DNA from: Nitrososphaerota archaeon
GTDB lineage: Archaea > Thermoproteota > Nitrososphaeria > Nitrososphaerales > Nitrosopumilaceae
Direction of reading: 5' to 3'
NCBI GenBank assembly: GCA_016215465.1
Contig: JACRJT010000001.1
Location: 1-58,605 of the forward strand
Length of the DNA: 58,605 nt
Below the pieces are notes generated by a model. That model was not told where the DNA came from and made no database searches. It saw only the letters and a list, made by a program, of their open reading frames with translations. The translations under genes were made by a program, and so were the position numbers. This document shows positions 15,910 to 24,339 of the stretch, one piece after another. The number at the start of each line of letters is the position of its first letter. Within the stretch, counting starts at the first letter, position 1.

Positions 15910-17397
15910 TCAACCCAGTTTATTTTTCCATGACGAACTACCAGCAGATGAACTCTTTACCCTGCTTTTCAAATATTCAGAGTACATTATGGCTGCCGCA
16001 AGAGCAGACTCTTTATTTTCAAGTTTTTCATCTTTAATGTCTTGGGTCAGCCTGTCAATGATTCCATATCTTTTCAAAAAGTCTGTTGAAAGGTTGCCTT
16101 TTTTGTATTCGTCTGTCTTCAGAATTGTTTTGTAAAGAGGGATAGACGTCTCTACGCCTTGAATATAGAAATCATCTAGTGCGTTAAGCATTCTGGTTCT
16201 TGATTCTTCGAAATTTTGTCCCCATGTGCAAAGCTTTGCCATAAGAGAGTCGTAAAACGGCGAAACGGTGCAGCCAGAATACAGATAAGTGTCACAGCGA
16301 ATCCCAGGCCCAGATGGAATTGCAACGTCGGGGACGGGGCCGGTAGATGGGGCAAAGTCCAAAAACGTGTCTTCTGCATTTATTCTGCATTCAATTGCAT
16401 AACCGTTCATTTTAAGATCTTTTTGCTGGAACGGAATCGGCTCCCCATTCGCAATATCAATTTGCAGTTTTACAAGATCCAGTCCAGAAACAAGTTCCGT
16501 AATTGGATGTTCCACTTGCAATCTGGCATTAATTTCAATAAAGTAAAATTCTCCGTTGTCAGCCCTCAGAAACTCGGCGGTTCCAAGATTGGTGTAATCG
16601 ACTGCCTCAGCTGCCGCGACTGCTAGTTCTCCAATTCTATCTCTTGTTTTTTGATCAACTGCGGGTGAGGGCGTTTGCTCGATGAGCTTTTGGTTACGTC
16701 TTTGAATGGAGCACTCTCTTTCAAATATGTGGACTGCGTGGCCGTGCTTGTCTCGCGCCAATTGGTATTCAATGTGACGTATTTTTTCAAGGAACTTTTC
16801 AACAAGAATTGCGGACTTGCCAAATGCCGCTATTGACTCGCCAGTTACTGTTTCAAATGCCTCGCGTAATTCCTTATCAGTGTTTACGAGCCTGATTCCT
16901 CTTCCTCCTCCCCCATAAACTGACTTTAGCAAAACAGGGTATCCGATTTTATTTGCAATGTTTAGAGCCTCTTCAACGTCTTTTACCAAGTCCGGACTTC
17001 CAGGAATGGTAGGAATTTTTGCTTTCAGCATGGCAGACTTGCATCTCATCTTGTCGCCACAAAGATCCATGGATGCCGATGACGGGCCAATAAAGTTGAT
17101 CTTGTTGTCCTCACAGAGTCTTGCAAAGTCAGAGTTCTCAGAAAGAAATCCATATCCGGGATGGACTGCGTCTGCACCAGATGCAAGAATTGCCTCCATG
17201 ATTTTTTCCTGATTTAGATAACTTTCTTTCGGAGCTGCCTTGCCGATATGATATGATTCATTTGCGTGTTTTACATGCAACGAATTGTAGTCCTCATCAG
17301 AGTAGACTGCAACTGTTTTGATGCCAAGGGCCTTGCACGTTTTGATTACTCGTAGGGCGATTTCACCTCTGTTTGCGATAAGGACTTTTTTTATCAT
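15910..17397 (-). CDS. accC: Biotin carboxylase subunit of acetyl/propionyl-CoA carboxylase
   Basis: Carboxylates biotin with ATP and bicarbonate. From the ATG at 17397 it starts MIKKVLIANRGEIALR, the diagnostic N-terminus. The ATP-grasp domain has the glycine-rich loop KSVYGGGGRGIRLV, and INARLQVEHPITE gives the catalytic Glu/Arg region. A GTG at 17406 overlapping pccB would add three residues. The C-terminus (last 25 residues) is a Ser-rich tail. Middle gene of the three-gene carboxylase operon. Confidence 0.96.
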   Translation of the reverse strand: MIKKVLIANRGEIALRVIKTCKALGIKTVAVYSDEDYNSLHVKHANESYHIGKAAPKESYLNQEKIMEAILASGADAVHPGYGFLSENSDFARLCEDNKINFIGPSSASMDLCGDKMRCKSAMLKAKIPTIPGSPDLVKDVEEALNIANKIGYPVLLKSVYGGGGRGIRLVNTDKELREAFETVTGESIAAFGKSAILVEKFLEKIRHIEYQLARDKHGHAVHIFERECSIQRRNQKLIEQTPSPAVDQKTRDRIGELAVAAAEAVDYTNLGTAEFLRADNGEFYFIEINARLQVEHPITELVSGLDLVKLQIDIANGEPIPFQQKDLKMNGYAIECRINAEDTFLDFAPSTGPVPDVAIPSGPGIRCDTYLYSGCTVSPFYDSLMAKLCTWGQNFEESRTRMLNALDDFYIQGVETSIPLYKTILKTDEYKKGNLSTDFLKRYGIIDRLTQDIKDEKLENKESALAAAIMYSEYLKSRVKSSSAGSSSWKNKLG

Positions 17398-17402
17398 ATG
17401 AA

Positions 17403-18950
17403 TCACAGATTGATGTTTCCGTGTTTTCGCGGAAGCTGTTTGTCTCGTTTGTTTACAAGCATTTCAAGTGCTTTGATTAGCATGGGTCTTGTTTGGGCGG
17501 GATCGATTACCGCATCAACTGAACCAGTAGATGCGGCAACGTAGGGGTTTGCAAATTTTTCATTAAACTCGGCAGTTAGTTGCTTTTTGAGTTCGTCTGG
17601 GTTTTTTGCCTTGTCAAGATCCTTTTTGTTCATGATTTTAACTGCAGCCTCAGAGCCAAGGACCGCTATCTGTGCAGTAGGCCATGCATAGTTGACATCG
17701 GTTCGGAGATTTTTGCTTCCCATCGCAATGTAAGCTCCGCCGTATGCCTTTCCAATAACTAGCGTTATTTTTGGAACTGTTGCCTCACAGTATGCGTAGA
17801 GGAGCTTACTTCCGTGTCGAATTATTCCATTGTGTTCCTGATGAGTTCCCGGCATGTATCCTGGAGTATCAACGAGTGTGATTATCGGAATTCCATAACA
17901 GTCGCAGAATCTGATGAATCTCGATGCTTTGTTTGAAGAGTCAATGTCTAGTGCGCCTGCAAGAAAAAGCGGCTGGTTTGCAACAATTCCAACTGGTCTT
18001 CCGTTCATTCTTGCAAATCCCACAACTACATTTGGTGCAAAAAGTTCGTGGATTTCAAAGAATACGTGATTATCAACAATTGAGTGGACGATTTCTTTCA
18101 TGTCGTATGGTTGAAGAGAGTTATCAGGTATTTTGTTTATCAGATTATGATCCATCCTGTTTGGATCGTCGTCGTTTTCAACTATTGGCGGTTCTTCTGC
18201 ATTGTTTGACGGAATGTATGAAAGCAAAGTTTTGATTTTATCCATGCAGTCATATTCATTTTTTGCAACAAAGTGAGCGACTCCACTTTTTGTTCCGTGC
18301 GTCATCGCGCCTCCAAGATCCTCAAACGATACTTCCTCGCCAAGGACAGTCTTGACAACTTCGGGTCCAGTGACATACATTGTTCCAGCCTTCTCCACCA
18401 TGATGACAAAGTCAGTCATTGCAGGGGAATACACTGCTCCACCGGCAGATGGCCCAATGCTTGCAGTGATTTGTGGGACCACGCCAGATGCAATCTCGTT
18501 GTGGTAGAATATGTCTGCAAATCCATCCAGGCTCAGAATTCCCTCTTGAATTCGCGCACCTCCAGAATCTGCTATTCCGATTATTGGACAGCCGGTTCGG
18601 GTTGCATGATCCATGACCTTGGTTATTTTTTTGGCACCCATCTGACTTAGCGTGCCACCAAGAACAGTAAAATCATAAGCAAACACAAAGACCTGCCTTC
18701 CGGAAATTGTGCCATATCCGGTAATTACGCCATCAGTGAAGAATTTCTTTTTCTGCATATCATATTCGTAGTAATGATGAGTTACAAGAGAATCAAGTTC
18801 GGTAAAGCTGCCTTCGTCTAGGAGTAGATTAATTCGTTCTCGTGCGGTGAGTTTTCCTTTTTCATGTTGAGCCAGTATCTTGTCTTGTCCACCACTTGCA
18901 AGTGCTGTGTTTTGTTTTTCTAAAAATTTTTCAATCTTATCAGAATGCAT
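17403..18950 (-). CDS. pccB: Carboxyltransferase subunit of acetyl/propionyl-CoA carboxylase
   Basis: Transfers the carboxyl group from biotin to acetyl-CoA or propionyl-CoA. A crotonase-fold protein of 515 residues from the ATG at 18950, with GILSLDGFADIF, GASIGPSAGGAVYSP-type oxyanion residues (ASIGPSAGGAVY) and a second loop ITLVIGKAYGGAYIAM. It ends with LPRKHGNINL, typical of PccB/AccD5 proteins. Thaumarchaeota are known to use one bifunctional enzyme for both substrates. A TATA-like AATTAATATAG box lies near 18980-18992, giving a leader of about ten bases. Confidence 0.95.
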   Translation of the reverse strand: MHSDKIEKFLEKQNTALASGGQDKILAQHEKGKLTARERINLLLDEGSFTELDSLVTHHYYEYDMQKKKFFTDGVITGYGTISGRQVFVFAYDFTVLGGTLSQMGAKKITKVMDHATRTGCPIIGIADSGGARIQEGILSLDGFADIFYHNEIASGVVPQITASIGPSAGGAVYSPAMTDFVIMVEKAGTMYVTGPEVVKTVLGEEVSFEDLGGAMTHGTKSGVAHFVAKNEYDCMDKIKTLLSYIPSNNAEEPPIVENDDDPNRMDHNLINKIPDNSLQPYDMKEIVHSIVDNHVFFEIHELFAPNVVVGFARMNGRPVGIVANQPLFLAGALDIDSSNKASRFIRFCDCYGIPIITLVDTPGYMPGTHQEHNGIIRHGSKLLYAYCEATVPKITLVIGKAYGGAYIAMGSKNLRTDVNYAWPTAQIAVLGSEAAVKIMNKKDLDKAKNPDELKKQLTAEFNEKFANPYVAASTGSVDAVIDPAQTRPMLIKALEMLVNKRDKQLPRKHGNINL

Positions 18951-19001
18951 GTGGCTCCGCAACAAATGAGCGCAACGCAGGCTATATTAATTTTAGAATA
19001 T

Positions 19002-19310
19002 CTATTCTTTAATTTTGTCCCGTCCGCCTTTTGCGGTTCTAAAGACATTCATTCCAATGTTAAAATTCTCATATAGGTAATCAAGGGTTTTTAGATCCTC
19101 TTCTGCCTGACAAATATCTGCAGCATTTGCTTCCGGATCGCTTCTTAGTCGATCTAGTCTTTCCATTTTTTCTTTAAGCAGATCCGTTATTCCCACTTCG
19201 TAGTTTGATGTCCCCCTAAATTCTGGACTGAGAATGCGTACTGGTTTGTAAGGTGGGATTTGGTAAGGCATTTCTTGTTCTTCGTTCTTTTTTGGTTCAA
19301 TCTCAGTCAT
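19002..19310 (-). CDS. Small conserved-looking protein of unknown function
   Basis: A 102-residue soluble acidic protein. An N-terminal Pro/Glu-rich segment (YQIPPYKPVRILSPEF) precedes a charged helical part (about 45-85, KEKMERLDRLRSDPEAN) with heptad-like spacing. No known domain is recognised. It lies 51 bases upstream of the carboxyltransferase start and points the same way, so it could be the first gene of that transcript, although a TATA-like box sits between them. Confidence 0.75.
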   Translation of the reverse strand: MTEIEPKKNEEQEMPYQIPPYKPVRILSPEFRGTSNYEVGITDLLKEKMERLDRLRSDPEANAADICQAEEDLKTLDYLYENFNIGMNVFRTAKGGRDKIKE

Positions 19311-19395
19311 TGATTTGTTCGATTGGTCGGAATAATTTTAAGCTTCTATCAGACACAGAATGGATTTGCCAGAATCTGGAATAATCCAGCAAGGA

Positions 19396-20511
19396 TCACG
19401 ATTGTGTTTTTGGGATTGTTATGGTAAACGTGGTAGGGTTGTTTGTTACTGTAATGGTACCGGAGTGCTCATCTACAATCTTCTTACATATTGGCAGCCC
19501 TAGTCCAGTTCCTCCTCTCTTTGTCGTAAACAAGGGCTCAAAAATTTTTGGGAAAAACTCATCAGGGATTCCTGGGCCAGAATCTGTCACTTCTATTTGT
19601 ACGCCATCATTTTGTTCAATGGCTCGAATCGATATTGTTCCGTTACCGTCTATCGCCTGTATGGAATTCAGAATCAAGTTTGTAAATACTCGCTGCATTC
19701 TGCCTCCATCGCACAGAAGCGTGACGTCATGTGTCGGGAGATCAATTGTTATGCTCTTGGGTTTTTCAATATAGAAAAGCGACTCTTCCAATATTTTCAA
19801 AATGCTAATTTGTTCAAATTGAAATGATCGCTCTCTAAGGAAATGCAAGACGTCGTCAAGCTGAGTGGTAATGCCCCCTACGGCTCTCTCCATTCTTCCC
19901 AAGGAATCAAGCAGTATCTTGTCTTCTTGTTTTGAGTAACGCAATTTTAAAAGATCCACCTGTATCTTGATTACGGATAGAGGGTTCCTTATGTCGTGCG
20001 CCATTTTTGATGAAAATTCTCCCACTATGGAGAACTTGTCAGAGTTGGAAAACTGGCTTGTTTTTTTATTAAACTCGGTTTGTAGTAGAGATTGTTTTTC
20101 TCTTAAGAGTTTTTTTGCTTGTTCGAGGCTCTTTGACTGTTGTTGGATTAGTGTTTGAATATTTTTTATCTGTTTTTCTTCCTCTTTGATTATGCTGTTA
20201 ATGATAGCGATTCTATCTTGTTTTTTGTCTATGTCTGCAATTGAAACTTGCTCGTCTGGGTTTTTTGTCAATTTATGAAATTCTTTATGGTCAGAGTCTT
20301 GATCGCTTGGATGATTTTCCAGGTTCGTTTCTGCGCTTTCAGAGGGGGATTTTGAAAAATATATCATTCTTCCTTCCTTGTCAGGCAAATCCGCCCCTGT
20401 ACTTTTACGAATAAACTTTGCCAATAAGAAGGGGGCATTTTGGGACATGATAACCAATAACATGTTTGAATCAGATAAGCTTGCTTTAGAGACTCCCTCC
20501 AAGAAACCCAT
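19396..20511 (-). CDS. Soluble sensor histidine kinase without a recognisable sensor domain
   Basis: A 371-residue protein. The N-terminal 95 residues have no membrane helix or PAS domain; residues 96-155 form a strong coiled coil rich in Glu, Lys and Gln. The HisKA box SSKMAHDIRNP places the phosphorylated His at 172. The ATPase domain shows the N box LILNSIQAI, G1 DSGPGIPD, F box FEPLFTTK and G2 GTGLGLPIC. No response regulator is encoded nearby, so its partner is elsewhere. It would autophosphorylate and pass phosphate to an unlinked receiver. Confidence 0.92.
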   Translation of the reverse strand: MGFLEGVSKASLSDSNMLLVIMSQNAPFLLAKFIRKSTGADLPDKEGRMIYFSKSPSESAETNLENHPSDQDSDHKEFHKLTKNPDEQVSIADIDKKQDRIAIINSIIKEEEKQIKNIQTLIQQQSKSLEQAKKLLREKQSLLQTEFNKKTSQFSNSDKFSIVGEFSSKMAHDIRNPLSVIKIQVDLLKLRYSKQEDKILLDSLGRMERAVGGITTQLDDVLHFLRERSFQFEQISILKILEESLFYIEKPKSITIDLPTHDVTLLCDGGRMQRVFTNLILNSIQAIDGNGTISIRAIEQNDGVQIEVTDSGPGIPDEFFPKIFEPLFTTKRGGTGLGLPICKKIVDEHSGTITVTNNPTTFTITIPKTQS

Positions 20512-20560
20512 GTCAGTGTAATTTACAAGTCAGTTATGGTTTTAAGCAAATGAGATTTGG

Positions 20561-21628
20561 CTAGGGCTTCATTAGGATTTTGCCAAAGACTTTTCCTTTG
20601 AGCATTTTTGTGTGCGCATCTACTGCGTCTTCAAGCGGGTAAACAGAATCAATTATTGATTTGATTTTTCCCTTTGACATCCAATGCATGGCCTCTTCTA
20701 GCTCTGCTTTTGTTCCCTGTGTTGAGCCCAAGACGTTTGTTCCCTTGAAAAAGATGTGCCTGAGATCAGTTTGTACGTCATATCCAGTTGTAGCACCGGT
20801 CGTGACGAGTGTGGCACCATACTTGAGTAGCGTAAGCTCCTTGTTCCAGTGCGAGCCGCCAATGTGCTCAAAGATAACATCGATTCCTGGCGGTTCGTTT
20901 TTCTTTTTTGCCAGTTCCTTTGATATTGAGAATACCTCTCTGTGCCAGTCTTCCTTTCTGTGATCAACTGCATAGTCTGCCCCGAGTTTGAGGCATTTTT
21001 CAAGCTTGTCAGAACTTGCAGTACTGATAACGTCACATCCGTACAATTTTGCAATTTGAATTCCAAAGGTTCCCATGCCGGATCCTCCGCCCATTATCAA
21101 AACGGTTTGACCTGGTTTGATTTTTGCACGGCCGACTAGCATGTGCCAGGAAGTAGTGAGCACCATCGATGCAGCGGCGGCCTCCTCGTAGCTGATGTTG
21201 TTTGGAATTTTTGCTACGTTTACTTCGGGAAGGTGTGTAATTTCGCAGTATCCACCCCACAGGGGCCCAGTTTGAAATCCCCAAACCTTTCTTTGTTTGC
21301 AGTCATATTCTCTGCCATCTGTGCATGCCCTACAAATTCGACATGAGATGTTGCCATGTGATACAACTCTATCGCCTACTTTGATGTCAGTTACATTTTC
21401 TCCTATGGCAACTACCTCACCTGCCGCATCCGTACCAGATATGTGGGGCATTGGGATTTGGATTGGCTTTCCTCTCATTCCCCAGATGTCATCATGGTTA
21501 AGGCCGGCAAACTTTACTTTGAACACGACCTCGTTTGACTTCGGTTTGGGTTCAGGGATATCTTTTATCTTGAGGATTTTCCTGTAATCGTCATCTGGTG
21601 CATATTCTTCGTATACTAGTGCCTTCAC
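20561..21628 (-). CDS. MDR-family reductase with structural zinc only; possible acryloyl-CoA reductase
   Basis: A 355-residue medium-chain dehydrogenase/reductase. The structural-zinc lobe is complete (Cys96, 99, 102, 110 in CRICRACTDGREYDC) and the nucleotide loop is MGGGSGMGTFG. The catalytic-zinc ligands of alcohol dehydrogenases are missing: the usual Cys is replaced in LNHDDIW, and GHE is replaced by GTD. That favours an enoyl-type reductase over an alcohol dehydrogenase. The Sulfolobales acryloyl-CoA reductase belongs to this family, and this organism needs that step in its carbon cycle, so that role is a reasonable guess. The start is GTG. It is 31 bases downstream of a Zn-ribbon gene. 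Confidence 0.85.
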   Translation of the reverse strand: MKALVYEEYAPDDDYRKILKIKDIPEPKPKSNEVVFKVKFAGLNHDDIWGMRGKPIQIPMPHISGTDAAGEVVAIGENVTDIKVGDRVVSHGNISCRICRACTDGREYDCKQRKVWGFQTGPLWGGYCEITHLPEVNVAKIPNNISYEEAAAASMVLTTSWHMLVGRAKIKPGQTVLIMGGGSGMGTFGIQIAKLYGCDVISTASSDKLEKCLKLGADYAVDHRKEDWHREVFSISKELAKKKNEPPGIDVIFEHIGGSHWNKELTLLKYGATLVTTGATTGYDVQTDLRHIFFKGTNVLGSTQGTKAELEEAMHWMSKGKIKSIIDSVYPLEDAVDAHTKMLKGKVFGKILMKP

Positions 21629-21659
21629 AACAGGCGTAATTTAGCAATACAATTTTTGT

Positions 21660-21983
21660 CTATTGCTTGAGGTTTAGCAGTGCAAAATTATTTTTTACGG
21701 CATCTTGGTACAACATAAAAGAATCCTTCGAGTCACCACATTTTTTGCATATGCAAAGCCCAGAAACCAAATCACGGTCACAGTCGTCCTGGAATTCACA
21801 CTGCAAGCATCCTGCCTGTCCACCACAGACTATGCACTTTAGCTCCTTTACCTCCTCTGATGCGCATTTTTCGTGCTTTACCCCGAGTCCCTTTGCCCAA
21901 AGCCCGGTTTCGTTTGCTTCGATTTTCTGGTTGCACACCACACATGTTCCAGGAAACTTCATTGCAATTTTGCGCCAGCTCAT
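21660..21983 (-). CDS. Cysteine-rich zinc-ribbon protein of unknown function, coupled to rfcL
   Basis: A 107-residue protein with 11 cysteines. An N-terminal CVVCNQKIEANE...KHEKC unit (Cys-x2-Cys and His/Cys) resembles the PARP-type or treble-clef fingers seen in DNA-binding proteins. A second group has CIVC, GCLQC, DDC and LCICKKCG. The ATG overlaps the rfcL stop (ATGA), so the two are probably made together. It may bind DNA or a replication partner. The family is not recognised. Confidence 0.8.
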   Translation of the reverse strand: MSWRKIAMKFPGTCVVCNQKIEANETGLWAKGLGVKHEKCASEEVKELKCIVCGGQAGCLQCEFQDDCDRDLVSGLCICKKCGDSKDSFMLYQDAVKNNFALLNLKQ

Positions 21984-23140
21984 TTTAGTAGTGCAATCTC
22001 CTTCTCTATGATTTCATTATACTCTGGATTGATTTCAAGTGCAAGCTTTTTGTTTTTCATGCAAAACAAAATGTACGGAAAGTAAAACGTGGCAACAGTG
22101 CTTTGCGAGACATGAAATTTTTTTGCAAGTACTGATGCAAGTGATTTGATTGTTTTTCCATCCCATCTTATCTTATTGAGAAGTGGCCACGGTAGATTAT
22201 ACTGTGAAAACCGGACTTGGAGATTTTCACCGTATAGCTTGAGCAAAATGTTGTCAAGGTATCGGAGCAGACGCCATTCCTGTGTTCTCATTATTTTTCC
22301 ATACAGAACATCTGCTTCAGATAGGACATCTAACATTTTTGCCATGTCTTTGCTTGAAAGATTACTTGTTATTATGCTGGAATAAAACGAGTTAATTTTT
22401 TCTCGCGGATCTATTCTTAGCGAATACAAAACAATTCGCGCTTCTTCTTTTGACTTTGCCTTAAAGAACGCATTTATCGCAGGCTCCACGTCCAGTGTCT
22501 CAAATGACTTGTCTGTCGGAGCATCAAATCCAGTCACCTGCGCTTGTGTCAGGTTGAGCATTGAACGAATGTCTCCCCGTGATTCTGTGATCACTTTGAT
22601 CAGAGATCCAGGACTGAGTCTTTCTCCCTCGTCCCTTAGAACTTTTTCAAGATACAGTCTCAGCAATCTAGGCGGCACAGGTTTTAGGTAGACTGTTTTT
22701 GTTGTCTTTTTGATTGCCTTCATTTTGTCGGATTGATCAGAGTTTGCGGCAAGGATTATTGGAATTGTTGGCTCTTTGAGTATTTTTAGGAGTGCTTCTA
22801 CTCCGCCAAAATCAGAGCGGCCATGAATCCCATCCACTTCATCTATGAAAATCAGCGATTTGCCAAGAAGCGTCATATTTCCCAAAAGAGGAGTCAGAAT
22901 ATCCTCAATGTTTGTCTTGTTTCTAACATCGCTTGCATTAAGTCCCACAATATCGTATCCAAATTCTTTTGCCGTGATCCACGCAAGCGTGGTTTTGCCA
23001 ATCCCAGGTGGCCCAACCAAAAGAATCGGCTTTGTCCCCTTTTTCCAATTTACAAGCCAATCGACAAATGAGTTTCTTGCTTCCTCGTTCCCAACCATGT
23101 CAGAAATCTTTTGAGGCCTATGCTTTTCAGACCACATCAT
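21980..23140 (-). CDS. rfcL: Replication factor C large subunit (clamp loader)
   Basis: Loads the PCNA sliding clamp together with RfcS. AAA+ domain with Walker A GPPGIGKTTLAW (about 43-54) and Walker B FIDEVDGI. The serine-arginine-cysteine finger of small subunits is absent, as in large subunits. At 386 residues it is short for archaeal RfcL (often 400-500) and lacks the long charged C-terminal PCNA-binding tail. The start MMWSEKHRP matches the family. It lies between two unknown genes. Confidence 0.95.
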   Translation of the reverse strand: MMWSEKHRPQKISDMVGNEEARNSFVDWLVNWKKGTKPILLVGPPGIGKTTLAWITAKEFGYDIVGLNASDVRNKTNIEDILTPLLGNMTLLGKSLIFIDEVDGIHGRSDFGGVEALLKILKEPTIPIILAANSDQSDKMKAIKKTTKTVYLKPVPPRLLRLYLEKVLRDEGERLSPGSLIKVITESRGDIRSMLNLTQAQVTGFDAPTDKSFETLDVEPAINAFFKAKSKEEARIVLYSLRIDPREKINSFYSSIITSNLSSKDMAKMLDVLSEADVLYGKIMRTQEWRLLRYLDNILLKLYGENLQVRFSQYNLPWPLLNKIRWDGKTIKSLASVLAKKFHVSQSTVATFYFPYILFCMKNKKLALEINPEYNEIIEKEIALLK

Positions 23141-23147
23141 TTTTTGA

Positions 23148-24263
23148 TCACTTGGGTAGATTGGCAGAAAATTCTGACCAGAGATTTACCTTGCTTAATT
23201 GGTTATACCAATACTGGTTGTAATGATCTACTGTCAAAAATAGAAATTCCAAAAATTCTGTGTGCTCAAATTCTTTTGGCAAGAGCTCAAGTGCAAGTCT
23301 TGCGTCGCTAAGGTACAGTTCGCTTTTTTTCATCGTAAAATCAAATCCTTTTTTGACGTCGTTTGTCAAAAAGGAATAGTAAAGTGGCCACGACGGGACC
23401 TTTACAAACTTGTTTTTTATCGAGTCTTCGATTTCGTTTCCACATCCTACAGATTCTGCGGCACGTGCCATTCCAAGATAAAAGATTTCGCCTAGTGGAT
23501 TTTTCCCAAGCGCCATGTTACGGCCAGCAGTTCCCATTACTGCACGGTACTTTTTGTAGCACTGATTCATTTTCTCTTCTGTGATTTTTCTCGGGTCTGT
23601 CTTTAGTTTGGTATCTATATACTGGCCAACCCGTGCATCCTTGAACCCTTCTTCAAATTCTTCCAGTACTTGTGCTCCGCCTTTTGCTATTTTAGAGCGG
23701 GCAAGCCTCAGGATGTACGGGTTCATGAGCTTGTAATCATCAAGGTATTCAAGATCCTCGTCTTTGTCGACTATTCTGTCCATCGGCTCGCTAAGATCAA
23801 TCGCTATTATATGACCATCAACTAGATCCTGTCGCATTTGCGGATCACCGGTCCCAGAGTAACTGGCAGATGCGTCATAAAGCGCATTGAATACGGGAAA
23901 CGTCATCTTTACAAAATTAGAGTTTAGTATTCGTAGTACTCGGTCCTTTAGTACGTCACGGTTTTCAAGTTTTGACTTTATTGGACCAATCTCAGACTCT
24001 TGCAGGATAATTTCCTCAGAGCCAACCTCTGATGCGAATTCTTTTTGCGTGGAGTTTGGGGACGAGTCGGATTTTATCTCCCGGAACAGGTCATCTGTGA
24101 ATCTGTCTGCAAAATTTGGGAATTCTTTTTCTGCCTCTTCTTTGTATTGATTGAATAATCGAAAACCTTTTGATTTGAAAAGACCTTGCTTTATGATTTG
24201 TTTTCCAGACTTGGTAGACATTAGTGCTTCTTTACTGACAACAGACTGGTCCTTGCCACTCAC
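23148..24263 (-). CDS. Unknown protein upstream of rfcL
   Basis: A 371-residue soluble, mostly helical, acidic protein with no motif I recognise. A GTG at 24263 is preferred over an internal ATG at 24221 because a TATA-like box (24280-24293) is centred 24 bases upstream, giving a leaderless start. The N-terminal 40 residues are basic; a flexible Ser/Glu-rich segment covers about 60-85; the rest has aromatic-rich helices, including DHYNQYWYNQL near the end. Seven bases separate it from rfcL, so it is the first gene of a four-gene transcript (unknown, rfcL, Zn-ribbon, MDR reductase). Confidence 0.88.
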   Translation of the reverse strand: MSGKDQSVVSKEALMSTKSGKQIIKQGLFKSKGFRLFNQYKEEAEKEFPNFADRFTDDLFREIKSDSSPNSTQKEFASEVGSEEIILQESEIGPIKSKLENRDVLKDRVLRILNSNFVKMTFPVFNALYDASASYSGTGDPQMRQDLVDGHIIAIDLSEPMDRIVDKDEDLEYLDDYKLMNPYILRLARSKIAKGGAQVLEEFEEGFKDARVGQYIDTKLKTDPRKITEEKMNQCYKKYRAVMGTAGRNMALGKNPLGEIFYLGMARAAESVGCGNEIEDSIKNKFVKVPSWPLYYSFLTNDVKKGFDFTMKKSELYLSDARLALELLPKEFEHTEFLEFLFLTVDHYNQYWYNQLSKVNLWSEFSANLPK

Positions 24264-24279
24264 ACAAGCACACCATTTT

Positions 24280-24293
24280 TCTTATTATTTATG
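24280..24293 (-). promoter_or_regulatory. TATA-like box of the rfcL transcript
   Basis: On the minus strand GCATAAATAATAAG is centred 24 bases before the GTG of the upstream unknown gene. It supports the GTG rather than the later ATG as the start. Confidence 0.55.
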
Positions 24294-24339
24294 CTTTCAA
24301 AAATTCTTGACTTAAATTACGAAAAATCCAAGATATGAT

